Below are positions 1-8,895 of a stretch of DNA of 64,000 nt, piece after piece. This DNA comes from Bacillota bacterium (lineage in GTDB: Bacteria; Bacillota; Clostridia; Christensenellales; CAG-138). Location of the stretch: contig JAEWCL010000020.1 of the NCBI GenBank assembly GCA_023390655.1, positions 62,001 to 126,000 on the forward strand. Direction: 5' to 3'. A program made the position numbers and the translations under genes. Under the pieces are notes generated by a model. The model did no database searches and was not told the origin of the DNA. It was given only the letters and a program-made list of their open reading frames with translations. Numbering within the stretch: position 1 is the first letter of the stretch; each line of letters begins with the position of its first letter.

Positions 1-327
1 ATCCACATATGCGTTGCCCGTGCCGGAAGCGGCCTCCGCAAGTACCTTGAGTGATACGCCGGGAACGTCATACGCCAAAGAGTAATTTCCGCCCGGCAGC
101 AGGGTAAACTGATCCAAGTAGGAGACGCGTTCGTCGCCTGCCATCACCAGCAGCCGCAGCGTTACGGAGACATCGGAGGAATTGCGGCTGTCGCACGCCA
201 TGCGGACGGAGGGGTAAGCCGAGACACACACGCCCCTGGGGAAGCGTTCGGTCAAATCGACAATGGTTCCGGCGGGAATCGTCACGGAGCCCGGCGGGGT
301 TCTAAAAATCAATCTTGTTCCTTGCAT
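1..327 (-). CDS. Hypothetical protein, 3' end outside window
   Basis: An open frame of 109 codons without a stop runs off the left edge of the window on the minus strand. It begins at an ATG (325-327) preceded by a GGAAGGA-like ribosome binding site about 10 bases upstream, so this is a genuine 5' end. The visible protein starts MQGTRLIFRTPPGSVTIPAG and looks soluble and beta-rich, with alternating hydrophobic residues. It shows no signal peptide, membrane segment or motif that I recognise. It is the last gene seen in a minus-strand series that includes the D-aminoacylase gene upstream (76 bases away). Function is unknown. Confidence 0.6.
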   Translation of the reverse strand, partial: MQGTRLIFRTPPGSVTIPAGTIVDLTERFPRGVCVSAYPSVRMACDSRNSSDVSVTLRLLVMAGDERVSYLDQFTLLPGGNYSLAYDVPGVSLKVLAEAASGTGNAYVD

Positions 328-402
328 ATATACGAGATCCTTCCATATGGGTTTTGGTATATACTATGCGTCATACAAGGAACCGGTGAATGTCATGTAC
401 GC

Positions 403-2019
403 TTAACGTATGGCGGATAACACGGTGCCCGCGCCTGCAAAACGGGCGTGGTTCGTTTTACCGTTTATAAGCACATGCCTGCCATTGACGAATACATGCG
501 CGATGCCTTCCGGCTGTTGGGGAAGATCGCCCTTTGCGGCGATGCGGTCAAAATCAAACACCGTTACGTCCGCCGCAAGCCCTTCCCTTAAATAACCGCG
601 GTCTGTTATGCCAAAGCGGTCCGCTGTGGCGCCCGTCATTTTGCGGATGGTCTGTTCCACGGTAAGGCCGCTTGTTCCTTCTTTGGCCCACTGCAGGAAT
701 TTCACAAAAGAAGAGTAGGCCGCGGCATTCTGTACGCCCTTTTCCTCGATCCATGCGTCCGTCATAAACAGCGAGGGTTCATGCTGCATCAGCCGGTAAA
801 TGATAGGCGTGCTGTAGTAGCGGTACATGTTTACGCGGCCTTTTCCGTTGCTCATATCCACAAGGCGCAGGTAGGCCTCCAATTCCGGGACATTCCAGAG
901 CTTTGCGATTTCGGTTACGCGTTTGCCGCAGAGCGCCTCGTGGCCTTCCCCCAGCCAGGCGATCTGCATATCCGAAAAGCCAAAGCCCAGTATGCGCGTG
1001 GTGAGGCCGATCTCAAACGCCAGGCGTGCGCGGACGGATGGCGCGCGCTTCCTGCTTTCCGGCAGGGAAAGGTACCAGCTTGGAAGCACCACCGTGATGA
1101 CGGAAACGCCAAACGTCATAGCATAGAGGTCGTATTGCACATCCACGCCGTCCGTACGCGCGCGGTCAATGAGCGCAAGGCTTTCGTCTACCGTTTTCCA
1201 AGAGGATTGGCCCACGAAGATCAGATGGGAATATTGCAGCTTTACGCCGGTTTCCCGCGCAAGCAGCAGCATTTCATCGAGCGCTCTGAGGTTATGCGCC
1301 CTGCCGCCAAACGGCGGGCTGTAAGAGGTGGAGGCGGCGGAGCATGCCCGGGCGTGCACTGTTAAAATCTTATTGTGTTTGGCGGTGAGGCGTGCGCCGG
1401 AAGAAAGCTCATCTATAGAGGCGTACCGGTCCGGCTCATACATCAGCCCGTAGGAAAGGCCGAATGCGCCCTGCTCCATCGATTCCTCCAGCTTATCGTC
1501 GCGCAGCTTCAGCTCCTCCGGCGTAAGGGGGCGGCTTTCATACCCGCTCAGGCCGATGCGGACGGAGCCGTGCCCCTGTAACGGAACAAGGTTGAGCGGC
1601 GTGCGCTTTTGTGCCTCCTCCCGCCAGCCGGAAAACGTATGGAAGGAAGCGTCCGGCGCATCGCCCACCTCAAAGAGGCCGCTGCCCAAAAGGGAGCGAT
1701 GCGGCGTACCTTCCCGATATCCAAAAGGAGAGAACCCGCAGTTCCCGGTCACCTGTGTGGTGATACCCTGCTCCACAAACGGTACAAAATAGGGGATAGG
1801 ATTATAACGCGCGGCGTACCAGTCGTTATGGGAATGGGCATCGATGAATCCGGGCGCGATGGTAAGGCCGGTACAATCGATTACGGTTCCGTCAAAACCT
1901 TCAGGCGCCTGGCCCGGCAGCACGGAGAGGATCGTCTCTCCTTCCAGCACAAGGCTTCCGGGATATGCGGCTTTTAAGCTGCCGTCAACGATGGTTCCGT
2001 TTTTAAGCAATGTCTGCAT
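403..2019 (-). CDS. N-acyl-D-amino-acid deacylase (D-aminoacylase) family amidohydrolase
   Basis: The 538-residue protein belongs to the amidohydrolase superfamily. Its N-terminal small beta domain is followed by the metal-binding motif DAHSHND (about residues 61-67) and the segment VTGNCGFSPFG (about 90-100), both characteristic of D-aminoacylases, which release D-amino acids from N-acyl-D-amino acids. The C-terminus returns to the beta domain (GLAADVTVFD, then VFVNGRHVLINGK), as usual for this fold. The length is close to the family's 480-540. The ATG start follows a GGGGGAA site. Substrate preference (acyl-D-Glu, acyl-D-Asp or broad) cannot be read from sequence. The gene stands alone; D-amino acids from peptidoglycan are the plausible source of substrate. 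Confidence 0.88.
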   Translation of the reverse strand: MQTLLKNGTIVDGSLKAAYPGSLVLEGETILSVLPGQAPEGFDGTVIDCTGLTIAPGFIDAHSHNDWYAARYNPIPYFVPFVEQGITTQVTGNCGFSPFGYREGTPHRSLLGSGLFEVGDAPDASFHTFSGWREEAQKRTPLNLVPLQGHGSVRIGLSGYESRPLTPEELKLRDDKLEESMEQGAFGLSYGLMYEPDRYASIDELSSGARLTAKHNKILTVHARACSAASTSYSPPFGGRAHNLRALDEMLLLARETGVKLQYSHLIFVGQSSWKTVDESLALIDRARTDGVDVQYDLYAMTFGVSVITVVLPSWYLSLPESRKRAPSVRARLAFEIGLTTRILGFGFSDMQIAWLGEGHEALCGKRVTEIAKLWNVPELEAYLRLVDMSNGKGRVNMYRYYSTPIIYRLMQHEPSLFMTDAWIEEKGVQNAAAYSSFVKFLQWAKEGTSGLTVEQTIRKMTGATADRFGITDRGYLREGLAADVTVFDFDRIAAKGDLPQQPEGIAHVFVNGRHVLINGKTNHARFAGAGTVLSAIR

Positions 2020-2155
2020 ATGCGTTCCCCCATTCGGTTTTCTTTACTTGGAACCGGTTTGTTCGATAAGATGGATGTATACTTGGAACGGCTTTTATTA
2101 CAACCCATTTTATCACAGGATGTACACGCAACAAACAAGGGAACGCGTGGGATAC

Positions 2156-2188
2156 AAAAAAAGCAGGCCTGCGGGCTATGCCGCAGGC
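2156..2188 (-). terminator. Rho-independent terminator of the sortase gene
   Basis: An 8-bp perfect stem (GCCTGCGG / CCGCAGGC, loop of 6) is followed on the minus strand by a run of seven T. It lies about 90 bases beyond the sortase stop codon. It ends the sortase transcript before the D-aminoacylase gene, which therefore probably has its own promoter between 2020 and 2155. Confidence 0.8.
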
Positions 2189-2276
2189 TGCACTTATAAT
2201 ATCAAACTTATTTCTTACGCAGGAATCAGTAATGATATATATGCACAACGTCAAGGCCTGTATAAAGTATCACAGG

Positions 2277-2942
2277 CTACGCGTTGTCCGCCAACTCGCA
2301 GATGACGACAACACGGGATTTGGAGTAGCCGGTAAAATCGTAGTCGCCAAGGCAGGTAATCAGCGTCATCCGCGGATCGCCTTCATTTGTCACCTGCATC
2401 ACATCATCCGGAAACTCCGTGGCAAGATAGGTATTGATATCCGTTACCTTGAAATGACTGAATACACCATCGGCATGCTCAATAATCACTTCGTCGCCCA
2501 GTTCAAGCTTTTTAAGAACGGAAAAAATGCCTTTGACGCCCCTGAACGAATCATGACCGTCAAGTATGGCATTGCCCGGCTCACCGGGAACAACGCTGAA
2601 TTTGAGCCAACCGCCAATACCGGGATCATCGGGCGCTTCCATGACGTTATTCTTGTCGATGCCAACCGGCACAATATCTGTGGAAATTTTCTGACTCGAA
2701 AAATAGATTTTTACCGGCACATCCAGCGGAGCCTTGGGCGTAGGCGTAGGTTCCGGCGTGTGCAGGGAGGATACGGTACTCGCGGGCTGCGGAGGAGTTA
2801 AAATCGGGGCTGCTGTTATTTGCGGGGGTTCGACATACGTTTTGGGAAACAATATGGTGCTGCGGATTACCAGATAGACGCCCCAGGCAAATACCAGTGC
2901 AATGACGGCATATATCAGCGTTCGCACATACTTGTTTTTCAC
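2277..2942 (-). CDS. Sortase family transpeptidase (class D/E/F-like)
   Basis: A 221-residue membrane-anchored sortase. Residues 8-30 form an N-terminal transmembrane anchor. A Pro/Thr-rich linker (about 36-75) follows, then the catalytic beta-barrel. The triad is visible: His130 in ILDGHDSF, Cys197 in TLITCLGD and Arg210 in SKSRVVV. It starts at GTG (2940-2942), six bases after GGAGG. Sortases join LPXTG-type surface proteins to the cell wall or to one another; no LPXTG substrate is encoded nearby, so this is probably a housekeeping or stand-alone enzyme. The sequence around Cys and Arg resembles the small class D/E/F enzymes more than classes A or B, but the subclass is uncertain. Confidence 0.87.
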   Translation of the reverse strand: MKNKYVRTLIYAVIALVFAWGVYLVIRSTILFPKTYVEPPQITAAPILTPPQPASTVSSLHTPEPTPTPKAPLDVPVKIYFSSQKISTDIVPVGIDKNNVMEAPDDPGIGGWLKFSVVPGEPGNAILDGHDSFRGVKGIFSVLKKLELGDEVIIEHADGVFSHFKVTDINTYLATEFPDDVMQVTNEGDPRMTLITCLGDYDFTGYSKSRVVVICELADNA

Positions 2943-3011
2943 AAATTGCCTCCGGATTCATTCATACAGCCTTTATTGTACCGCCCATAGTATTGGCTTG
3001 CAAGATGCTGG

Positions 3012-3046
3012 AAAAGCAACAGGCCTGCGGCATGCCGCAGGCCTGT
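3012..3046 (-). terminator. Terminator of the transketolase operon
   Basis: A perfect 12-bp stem (ACAGGCCTGCGG / CCGCAGGCCTGT, loop CATG) lies 13 bases past the stop of the transketolase C-terminal subunit. On the minus strand it is followed by the T-rich TTGCTTTTCC. The core is the same GGCCTGCGG palindrome seen in the sortase terminator. Confidence 0.82.
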
Positions 3047-3058
3047 GATGTAGGTTGC

Positions 3059-4021
3059 TTAGTTCTTGCGCGCGAGAACGGCTTTGACCTTGCGGATGAC
3101 GTTCTCCTTGGTGAGGTCATAGGCCTGCTGGAGGTAATCCTGCGGGCCGACCTGGCCGTAGGTGTCCTCCACCGCCACGTATTCCACGGGCGTGGGGAGC
3201 TTGCGGGCAAGCACTTCGCTCACAGCGCTGAACAGCCCGCCGATCTTGTTGTGGTTTTCGGCCGTGACGACAGCGCCGGTTTCTTTTGCATACTTGATGA
3301 TGCAGTCTTCGTCGATCGGCTTGATGGTGAACAGGTCGACCACCGTGATTTCGATGCCTTCCTTAGAGAGCACTTCTGCCGCCTGCAGCGCTTCATGGAT
3401 CATGATGCCTGCCGCAAACAGAACGGCGTCCTTGCCCTCGCGCAGCGTGATGCCCTTGCCGATGGGGAACTTGCTGCCGTCTTCATACACCTTGGCGTTG
3501 TTCTTGCGGCCAACGCGGATGTATTTGACGCCCGGCAGGTCCTTTGCCTGGGTGAGCACATCAAGAAGCTGTGCGGTATCGGCGATATCGAATACCGTCG
3601 CGGTGGGGAGGGCGCGGTAGAGCGCAACGTCTTCAAACGGCATATGTGTGCCGCCGTTGTAAGCCGCGCAGACGCCGGGGTCGGTACCGAGCACGGTAAT
3701 ATCGTTCCTGGCGTAACCCGCGGAAAGGAATACCTGATCATACACACGGCGGGAAGCGAAGGGGCCAAACGTGTGGGCGATGGGCTTGAAGCCGGCGGCC
3801 GCAAGGCCGCAGGCAACGCCGATCATGTTCGCTTCGGAAATACCGCAGTTGATGGCCTTGTCCGGGTTGGCCTGGGAAAACTTCATCGTGCCGATGCAGC
3901 TCATCAGGTCCGCGTCAAGGTAAATGACGTCCGGATCGTTTTCGATAATCTTGGGGATATTTTCGCCTAAGAGATCCTTGAAAGCAACAGGATCCATGGT
4001 GCCGTTATAAACGATTTTCAT
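3059..4021 (-). CDS. Transketolase, C-terminal subunit
   Basis: The 320-residue protein carries the pyrimidine-binding and C-terminal domains of transketolase. It includes MSCIGTMKFSQANPDKAINCGISEANM (about residues 40-66), the region around the thiamine-diphosphate-activating glutamate (GISEAN), and a C-terminal Rossmann-like domain (ITVVDLFTIKPIDED). Together with the adjacent N-terminal subunit it forms the split transketolase common in Clostridia, which transfers two-carbon units in the non-oxidative pentose phosphate pathway. The start ATG at 4021 has an AAGGAGGAAAGC site and lies 12 bases after the upstream gene, so the two are co-transcribed. Confidence 0.93.
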   Translation of the reverse strand: MKIVYNGTMDPVAFKDLLGENIPKIIENDPDVIYLDADLMSCIGTMKFSQANPDKAINCGISEANMIGVACGLAAAGFKPIAHTFGPFASRRVYDQVFLSAGYARNDITVLGTDPGVCAAYNGGTHMPFEDVALYRALPTATVFDIADTAQLLDVLTQAKDLPGVKYIRVGRKNNAKVYEDGSKFPIGKGITLREGKDAVLFAAGIMIHEALQAAEVLSKEGIEITVVDLFTIKPIDEDCIIKYAKETGAVVTAENHNKIGGLFSAVSEVLARKLPTPVEYVAVEDTYGQVGPQDYLQQAYDLTKENVIRKVKAVLARKN

Positions 4022-4033
4022 ATGCTTTCCTCC

Positions 4034-4879
4034 TTACTCAGCGCGAAGCGCCGCAAGGTCTGCCTTGACGCCTTCAATCCAACTGTCAAACACATCCGCC
4101 TTCACAGCCATGGAGTGGTTGTTGAGCGTTTCCTCTATTGCCTTGACGCCTGCACCCTTGATGGTGTCAAGCACGATGGCATGGGGCTTGTCGGTAACGG
4201 CGGCGGTGCGCTCGATCGCTTCATAGATCGCTTCGATGTCGTTGCCTGGGATGTGCTGCGTGTCAAAGCCAAAAGCTTCAAACTTCGCGGCAATATCGCC
4301 CTGGGGCAGGATCACGTCCGTGGGGCCGTCAAGCTGCTTCTTGTTATCGTCGATAAACCAGATGAGGTTACTGACCTTGCGCGCTGCAGCAAACGTGGCC
4401 GCTTCCCACACCTGGCCTTCGTTCAGTTCGCCGTCCCCCGTGATGAGGAACACGCGGTTGCCGCGGCCTTTGAGTTGATCGCCCAATGCAAGGCCAACCG
4501 CAAGGGAAGTGCCTTGGCCAAGAGAGCCGGTTGTCATATCAACGCCGGGGGTCTTGTTCCGGTCACAGTGGCTGGGGAGCGACGTGCCGGGCTTGTTGAG
4601 TGTAGAGAGCATATCCTGCGGGAAATACCCCTTGAGCGCCAGGGTGGCGTATACCGCCGGGCCCGCGTGGCCTTTGGAGCAGACGAGCTTGTCGCGCTCG
4701 GGCCACGAGGGGTTTTTCGGGTCAATCTTCATAACAGAGCCATAAAGAACCGCCAGAACGTCCGTAATGCTTAACGAGCCGCCCACATGGCCAAAGCCCA
4801 GGGACTTAAGCTCTTCAAGGCAGGCGATGCGGATCTGGAGTGCGAAATCCTTCAGCTCCCGCTTGAGTTCGGGTTTCAT
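4034..4879 (-). CDS. Transketolase, N-terminal subunit
   Basis: A 281-residue thiamine-diphosphate-binding half of a split transketolase. It contains HVGGSLSITDVLAVLY near the N-terminus and the TPP/Mg motif ITGDGELNEGQVWEAATFAA (about residues 142-161). I chose ATG 4879 (MKPELKREL) because GGAGGT lies 10 bases upstream; an in-frame ATG at 4897 would place that ribosome site inside the gene. It pairs with the C-terminal subunit immediately downstream. Confidence 0.93.
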   Translation of the reverse strand: MKPELKRELKDFALQIRIACLEELKSLGFGHVGGSLSITDVLAVLYGSVMKIDPKNPSWPERDKLVCSKGHAGPAVYATLALKGYFPQDMLSTLNKPGTSLPSHCDRNKTPGVDMTTGSLGQGTSLAVGLALGDQLKGRGNRVFLITGDGELNEGQVWEAATFAAARKVSNLIWFIDDNKKQLDGPTDVILPQGDIAAKFEAFGFDTQHIPGNDIEAIYEAIERTAAVTDKPHAIVLDTIKGAGVKAIEETLNNHSMAVKADVFDSWIEGVKADLAALRAE

Positions 4880-5033
4880 CTGAACATGTACCTCCATATT
4901 GATTCTTCTTATTACAGGATAGCAAACTGCGGGGGGTATTACAAGTTCCCGGCACGTTTTTTCGCGCTGTTTTCAAATATAATCCGTAAAAAACAAGAAG
5001 CAGGCTGCTATCGGTATATGTTATACTTCTGCT

Positions 5034-5621
5034 ATGGAAATGCGAAAAAGTGACATGCTTTCAGAGCAAGAAAAATGGCTGGCGTTCGCCCGGTCGGACG
5101 CGGCATATGACGGGCGCTTTTTTGCCGCCGTCAGGTCCACGGGCATTTTTTGCCGCCCTTCCTGCACGGCGCGCACGCCGCTACGAAAGAACGTCACATT
5201 TTATGATACGGCGGAGGAAGCGCTAACAAACGGATACCGTCCCTGCAAGCGCTGCAGACCCGATTTGCTGCAATATAAGCCCGCCGAAGAAGCAGCAGAG
5301 CGCTGCCGTGCGCTGCTGGAGCGCGAATATTTGAACTCCGCTCCTATGGCGCAGGTATTAAAAGCACTCAATACTTCGCCCGGCCATATCGGCGGACTAT
5401 TTAAGCGGCAATACGGAGTGACATTGGTTGCTTACCGCAACCGCCTCCGGATACGTGAAGCGTGCCGCCTGCTGCATGAAACGGAAAAAAGCGTTACGGA
5501 GATTGCGGGCAGCTGCGGCTTTATGAGCCATGCGGCGTTTTACGAAGCGTTCAAACGCTACGCAGGAACATCGCCCCAAGCTTACCGCGCAGCTAAAACA
5601 AAGGAGGAAGTCCGGACATGA
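5034..5621 (+). CDS. adaA: AdaA-type methylphosphotriester-DNA methyltransferase / AraC-family activator
   Basis: The 195-residue protein has the Ada N-terminal zinc domain with all four ligand cysteines: Cys40 and Cys44 (GIFCRPSC), Cys71 and Cys74 (RPCKRC). Cys40 corresponds to the residue that accepts the methyl group from DNA phosphotriesters. A C-terminal AraC-type helix-turn-helix follows (about 100-190; KSVTEIAGSCGFMSHAAFYEAFKR is split across it). Methylation is expected to turn it into an activator of alkylation repair genes, here the overlapping ogt gene. The start is uncertain: ATG 5034 has almost no leader after a TATACT-like -10 (5022-5027), and ATG 5055 (MLSEQEK) is an alternative. 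Both leave the domains intact. Confidence 0.92.
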   Translation: MEMRKSDMLSEQEKWLAFARSDAAYDGRFFAAVRSTGIFCRPSCTARTPLRKNVTFYDTAEEALTNGYRPCKRCRPDLLQYKPAEEAAERCRALLEREYLNSAPMAQVLKALNTSPGHIGGLFKRQYGVTLVAYRNRLRIREACRLLHETEKSVTEIAGSCGFMSHAAFYEAFKRYAGTSPQAYRAAKTKEEVRT

Positions 5622-6088
5622 AGCAGGCGATTTTTATCAACACCCCGCTCGGCAGGATCGGCATCGCCGGGCGTGAGGCGGGTATCACCAACATCTTTTT
5701 CGGAAAGACCGTGCAGCCGGGCGACTATGTGGAGGAAGAAACGCCCGTACTCAAAGAAGCCGCAAAGCAGCTGCAAGCCTATTTTACGGGCGAGCTTCGC
5801 GTATTTACCGTACGGGTCCTGATGGAGGGAACGGCTTTTCAAAAACAGGTCTGGCAGGCGCTTATGGAAATTCCTTACGGGCAGATACGAAGCTACGGCC
5901 AGCTTTCACAAGGGATATTTGGGCGTGCGAACGCCGCGCGCGCCGTCGGCCACGCCAACGCAAGAAACCCAATCTCCATCATCGTGCCCTGCCACCGGGT
6001 CATCGGCGCAAGTGGGGTATTGACAGGTTATGCGGGCGGACTTAAAGCAAAGGAACTACTGCTCAAGCTTGAAGGCGCGATCGTGTAG
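5618..6088 (+). CDS. ogt: Methylated-DNA-[protein]-cysteine S-methyltransferase
   Basis: A 156-residue suicide repair enzyme that transfers the methyl group from O6-methylguanine to its own cysteine. The active-site motif IIVPCHRVIG (Cys125) and the helix-turn-helix segment IPYGQIRSYGQLSQ are present. Its ATG overlaps the adaA stop codon (ATGA, 5618-5621), so the two are translationally coupled. The pair reproduces the Bacillus adaA-adaB arrangement of the adaptive response. Length is normal for a stand-alone Ogt/AdaB. Confidence 0.95.
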   Translation: MKQAIFINTPLGRIGIAGREAGITNIFFGKTVQPGDYVEEETPVLKEAAKQLQAYFTGELRVFTVRVLMEGTAFQKQVWQALMEIPYGQIRSYGQLSQGIFGRANAARAVGHANARNPISIIVPCHRVIGASGVLTGYAGGLKAKELLLKLEGAIV

Positions 6089-6116
6089 CATTAGGAAAGA
6101 TGGAGAAGGAGAGCAG

Positions 6117-6578
6117 ATGGAACAGGAAAAGCGAATCGAAGCGTATTGGGAAACGTTTTTAAACGATACGGGCCGGGATAAAGATACGCCCTGCTCTTTT
6201 TGCGGCTACATGGGCCCGACGGAAGAAATCGCGAACGAGCTGCTAACCCTCATTCGTTCAGGCCGCAAGCGCGCCACAACATCCTGCCTGCTTGCCTATG
6301 AAACGCAAAACGAACCGCTCCCCAAGGAGGGAGACCTCAGCATTGTGACCGATTGGGCAGGCATGCCGAAGTGCGTCATTGAAAACACAGCGGTGACCGT
6401 ACTCCCGTTCCGGGAGATGACGTTTGATATTTGCAGCAGGGAAGGGGAGGACGATATCCTCGAAACCTGGCAGAACACGCACTTTCATATCTTCACCGAA
6501 GAGGGGAAAGAACTCGGCTACGCGTTCACATGGGATACGCCGGTGGTGTTTGAAGACTTCAAGGTGATCTATCAATGA
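6117..6578 (+). CDS. ASCH domain-containing protein (YhfF-like)
   Basis: The 153-residue protein has the ASCH fold signature: IRSGRKRATTSCLLAYE (about residues 40-56) followed by KEGDLSIVTDWAGMPKCVIEN. ASCH proteins bind RNA or modified nucleotides, and one characterised member hydrolyses N4-acetylcytidine; the activity of this subgroup is not established. ATG 6117 follows AGAAGGAG, which decides the start over an in-frame upstream codon inside ogt. It lies 28 bases after ogt and ends at a shared terminator, so it is probably the third gene of the alkylation-repair operon. That position suggests, but does not prove, a role in dealing with damaged or modified nucleotides. Confidence 0.82.
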   Translation: MEQEKRIEAYWETFLNDTGRDKDTPCSFCGYMGPTEEIANELLTLIRSGRKRATTSCLLAYETQNEPLPKEGDLSIVTDWAGMPKCVIENTAVTVLPFREMTFDICSREGEDDILETWQNTHFHIFTEEGKELGYAFTWDTPVVFEDFKVIYQ

Positions 6579-6584
6579 TAAAAA

Positions 6585-6610
6585 GGCGGCCCATGCGGGC
6601 CGCCTCTTTC
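6585..6610. terminator. Bidirectional terminator
   Basis: Stem GGCGGCCC / GGGCCGCC with loop ATGC. It is flanked by TCTTTC on the plus side and by an A-run on the left that gives TTTTTATC on the minus strand. It separates the convergent ASCH and aldo/keto reductase genes. Confidence 0.82.
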
Positions 6611-6624
6611 ATATATGCTGTACA

Positions 6625-7449
6625 TCAGAAATTGAAATGATCCGGGTCCGCGTTGACGCGCTCATCGCGGTTGAGCGCATCGATCGCGGCCATATCTTCA
6701 TCGCTCAATACAAAATCAAGTTCGCCGTTTGCCGCAATGCGCTCCGGATGCGTGGACTTGGGCAGCACTATGATACCCTGCTGCACGTCCCAGCGGAGGA
6801 TGACCTGCGCTGTGGATTTGTTGTATTTCTTCGCGATGGCGCCGAGCACTTCGTTGTTCAGCAGCGTTCCGCCGGTGCCGCCTAAGGGGCTATAGGCCTG
6901 TATGGCAATGCCAAGGCCTTCGCAATACCGGATGAGCGGCGTCTGGGAAAGCAGCGGATGGCGCTCGATCTGGTTGACGGCGGGCGTGACGGTGGAGACG
7001 GCGAGGATATCCTCCATATGGTGCTTGTGGAAATTGCTGACCCCAATGGCGCGGATGCGTTTTTCGGCGTAGAGCTCTTCAAGCACCTTCCAACTGTCCA
7101 CATACCGGCCCGCAACCGGCCAGTGGATGAGGTAGAGGTCCACATAATCCGTCTGCAGGCGCTTAAGGCTTTCAAAGAACGCTTCGCGCATGCGGCCCTT
7201 GCGCATATCCTCGTTCCACAGCTTGGTGGTCAGGAAAATATCCCCGCGCGCAACGCCGCTTTGCTTCATGCCGATGCCGACATCCGCTTCATTGCCGTAA
7301 ATGGCTGCGGTATCGATATGGCGGTAGCCTGATTTTAATGCGCTTGCCACTGCGTCCACAGTTGCCTGACCCTGCGGAATCTGATACACGCCAAGGCCCA
7401 GCAGGGGGATGTTCACGCCGTTGTTCAATGTTTTGACTTCAGAAAACAT
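6625..7449 (-). CDS. Aldo/keto reductase
   Basis: The 274-residue protein is an NADPH-type aldo/keto reductase of the 2,5-diketo-gluconate reductase-like group. The catalytic tetrad can be seen in HIDTAAIYGNE (Asp, Tyr), LTTKLW (Lys) and YLIHWP (His), together with IGVSNFHKHH and the C-terminal coenzyme-binding LPKSTHPERI. I chose ATG 7449 (MFSEVKTLNNG) because AGGTGA stands directly upstream; the longer frame would add 39 residues with no family match. The substrate is probably an aldehyde or ketone and is not predictable. It is monocistronic, convergent with the ASCH gene. Confidence 0.92.
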   Translation of the reverse strand: MFSEVKTLNNGVNIPLLGLGVYQIPQGQATVDAVASALKSGYRHIDTAAIYGNEADVGIGMKQSGVARGDIFLTTKLWNEDMRKGRMREAFFESLKRLQTDYVDLYLIHWPVAGRYVDSWKVLEELYAEKRIRAIGVSNFHKHHMEDILAVSTVTPAVNQIERHPLLSQTPLIRYCEGLGIAIQAYSPLGGTGGTLLNNEVLGAIAKKYNKSTAQVILRWDVQQGIIVLPKSTHPERIAANGELDFVLSDEDMAAIDALNRDERVNADPDHFNF

Positions 7450-7608
7450 GCTGTTCACCTCTTTTGGTTGTTTTTGAATGGGAAAGACTTTCTTTGGATG
7501 CGGGTACACAAAAAAAGCGGCATGCATCCGCACGGTATCATTATAAGCAATGCGGGCTTGCTTCAAACAGGAAACCTGTGACCGTTAACAAGGTGATAAA
7601 ATGTGCAA

Positions 7609-7637
7609 CAAAAAGGGGCGGGTATTCCCGCCCCTTT
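7609..7637 (-). terminator. Terminator of alanine dehydrogenase gene
   Basis: An 11-bp perfect stem (AAAGGGGCGGG / CCCGCCCCTTT, loop TATT) lies 15 bases beyond the stop codon. On the minus strand it runs into TTTTTGTTG. Confidence 0.85.
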
Positions 7638-7651
7638 AGAAGGCTGTTTTT

Positions 7652-8773
7652 TCAGCCGGCAAGCACGATGGACGCGGGATCGGTATACGCAATGCCGAAC
7701 GCATCCGCAACGCCCTTGTAGGTGCAGTTGCCGCCATATGTGTTGATGGCGCTTAGAATGCCGGGGTGCTTTACAGCGGCCCCTTCCAGGCCGAGGTCCG
7801 CGATCTTGAGGCCGTAGGAAAGCGTCGCGTTGGTGAGCGCCAGCGTGGAGGTGTGCGGTACCGCTCCAGGCATGTTCGCGACACAGTAATGCACGATGCC
7901 GTCCACAATAAACGTGGGCGCGTCGTGCGTGGTCGCATGTGTGGTTTCCACGCAGCCACCCTGGTCAACCGCCACATCCACGATGACGGTGCCGGGCTTC
8001 ATGCACCTGAGCATATCGCGCTTGATGAGCTTGGGCGCAGAAGCACCGGGGATTAACACCGCGCCGATCACAAGATCAGCATTCGAAAGCTCGCGCTCAA
8101 GCGAGGAGCGGGTGGAGTAGATGGTTTTGAGCTTGTCGTTGAACATATTGTCAAGCTCGGTGAGACGGTCCAGATTGACGTCGAGTATCGTGACGTCGGC
8201 CCCGAGGCCCAGCGCCATCTTGGAGGCGTTGGTGCCAACAATGCCGCCGCCGATGACGACGACCTTTGCCTTGCGTACGCCGGGAACGCCGGAAATGAGC
8301 ACGCCGCAGCCGCCAAACGGCTTTTCCATGCAACGCGCGCCTTCGATCACACTCAGGCGTCCGGCGATTTCACTCATGGGCTTCAAGAGAGGCAGCGCGC
8401 CGCGCGCGTCGGTCAGCGTTTCATAGGCAACGCCTTTGCACTTTTGGTTTAATAGGGCGTCTGTCAGGGGTTTGTCGGCTGCAAGATGAAGATACGTATA
8501 AATAATCTGGTTTTCACGCATGAATGGGTATTCCTGAGATAGCGGCTCCTTGACCTTGACGATCATGTCGGCATTTGCCCAGACTTCCGCCGCGGTTTCC
8601 AGTACCGCAGCGCCGTTTTCGGCATAGTCTTCATCGGAAAAGCCGGAGCCTAGGCCCGCGCCCTTCTGTATGAACACCTGGTGGCCGTGCATGCAGTATT
8701 CCTGCGCGTTGTCCGGCGTCATTCCCACGCGGGATTCGTTGTTCTTGATCTCCTTCACGCAGCCAACTTTCAT
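7652..8773 (-). CDS. ald: Alanine dehydrogenase
   Basis: The 373-residue enzyme interconverts L-alanine and pyruvate plus ammonium with NAD(H). It begins MKVGCVKEIKNNESRVGMTP, the hallmark N-terminus with the substrate-binding Arg. The NAD-binding Rossmann loop KVVVIGGGIVGTNASKMALG is at about residues 167-186, and GGCVETTHATTHDAP lies near 263-277. ATG 8773 follows AAAGGGGAT; a TTG 18 bases upstream is less likely. Length matches the 370-residue family. It stands as a single gene with its own terminator and probably links amino-nitrogen disposal to pyruvate metabolism via nifJ. Confidence 0.96.
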   Translation of the reverse strand: MKVGCVKEIKNNESRVGMTPDNAQEYCMHGHQVFIQKGAGLGSGFSDEDYAENGAAVLETAAEVWANADMIVKVKEPLSQEYPFMRENQIIYTYLHLAADKPLTDALLNQKCKGVAYETLTDARGALPLLKPMSEIAGRLSVIEGARCMEKPFGGCGVLISGVPGVRKAKVVVIGGGIVGTNASKMALGLGADVTILDVNLDRLTELDNMFNDKLKTIYSTRSSLERELSNADLVIGAVLIPGASAPKLIKRDMLRCMKPGTVIVDVAVDQGGCVETTHATTHDAPTFIVDGIVHYCVANMPGAVPHTSTLALTNATLSYGLKIADLGLEGAAVKHPGILSAINTYGGNCTYKGVADAFGIAYTDPASIVLAG

Positions 8774-8895
8774 ATACAATCCCCTTTTCAATTGAAGTAT
8801 GCGCTTGCGTTTGTTGCAGGTTCACGTCGGCGCATCAAAAAAGGTTCCTTGTACAAATTACAACCTGCGGGGGCTGCTGTCAATTGGTTTTAAAG

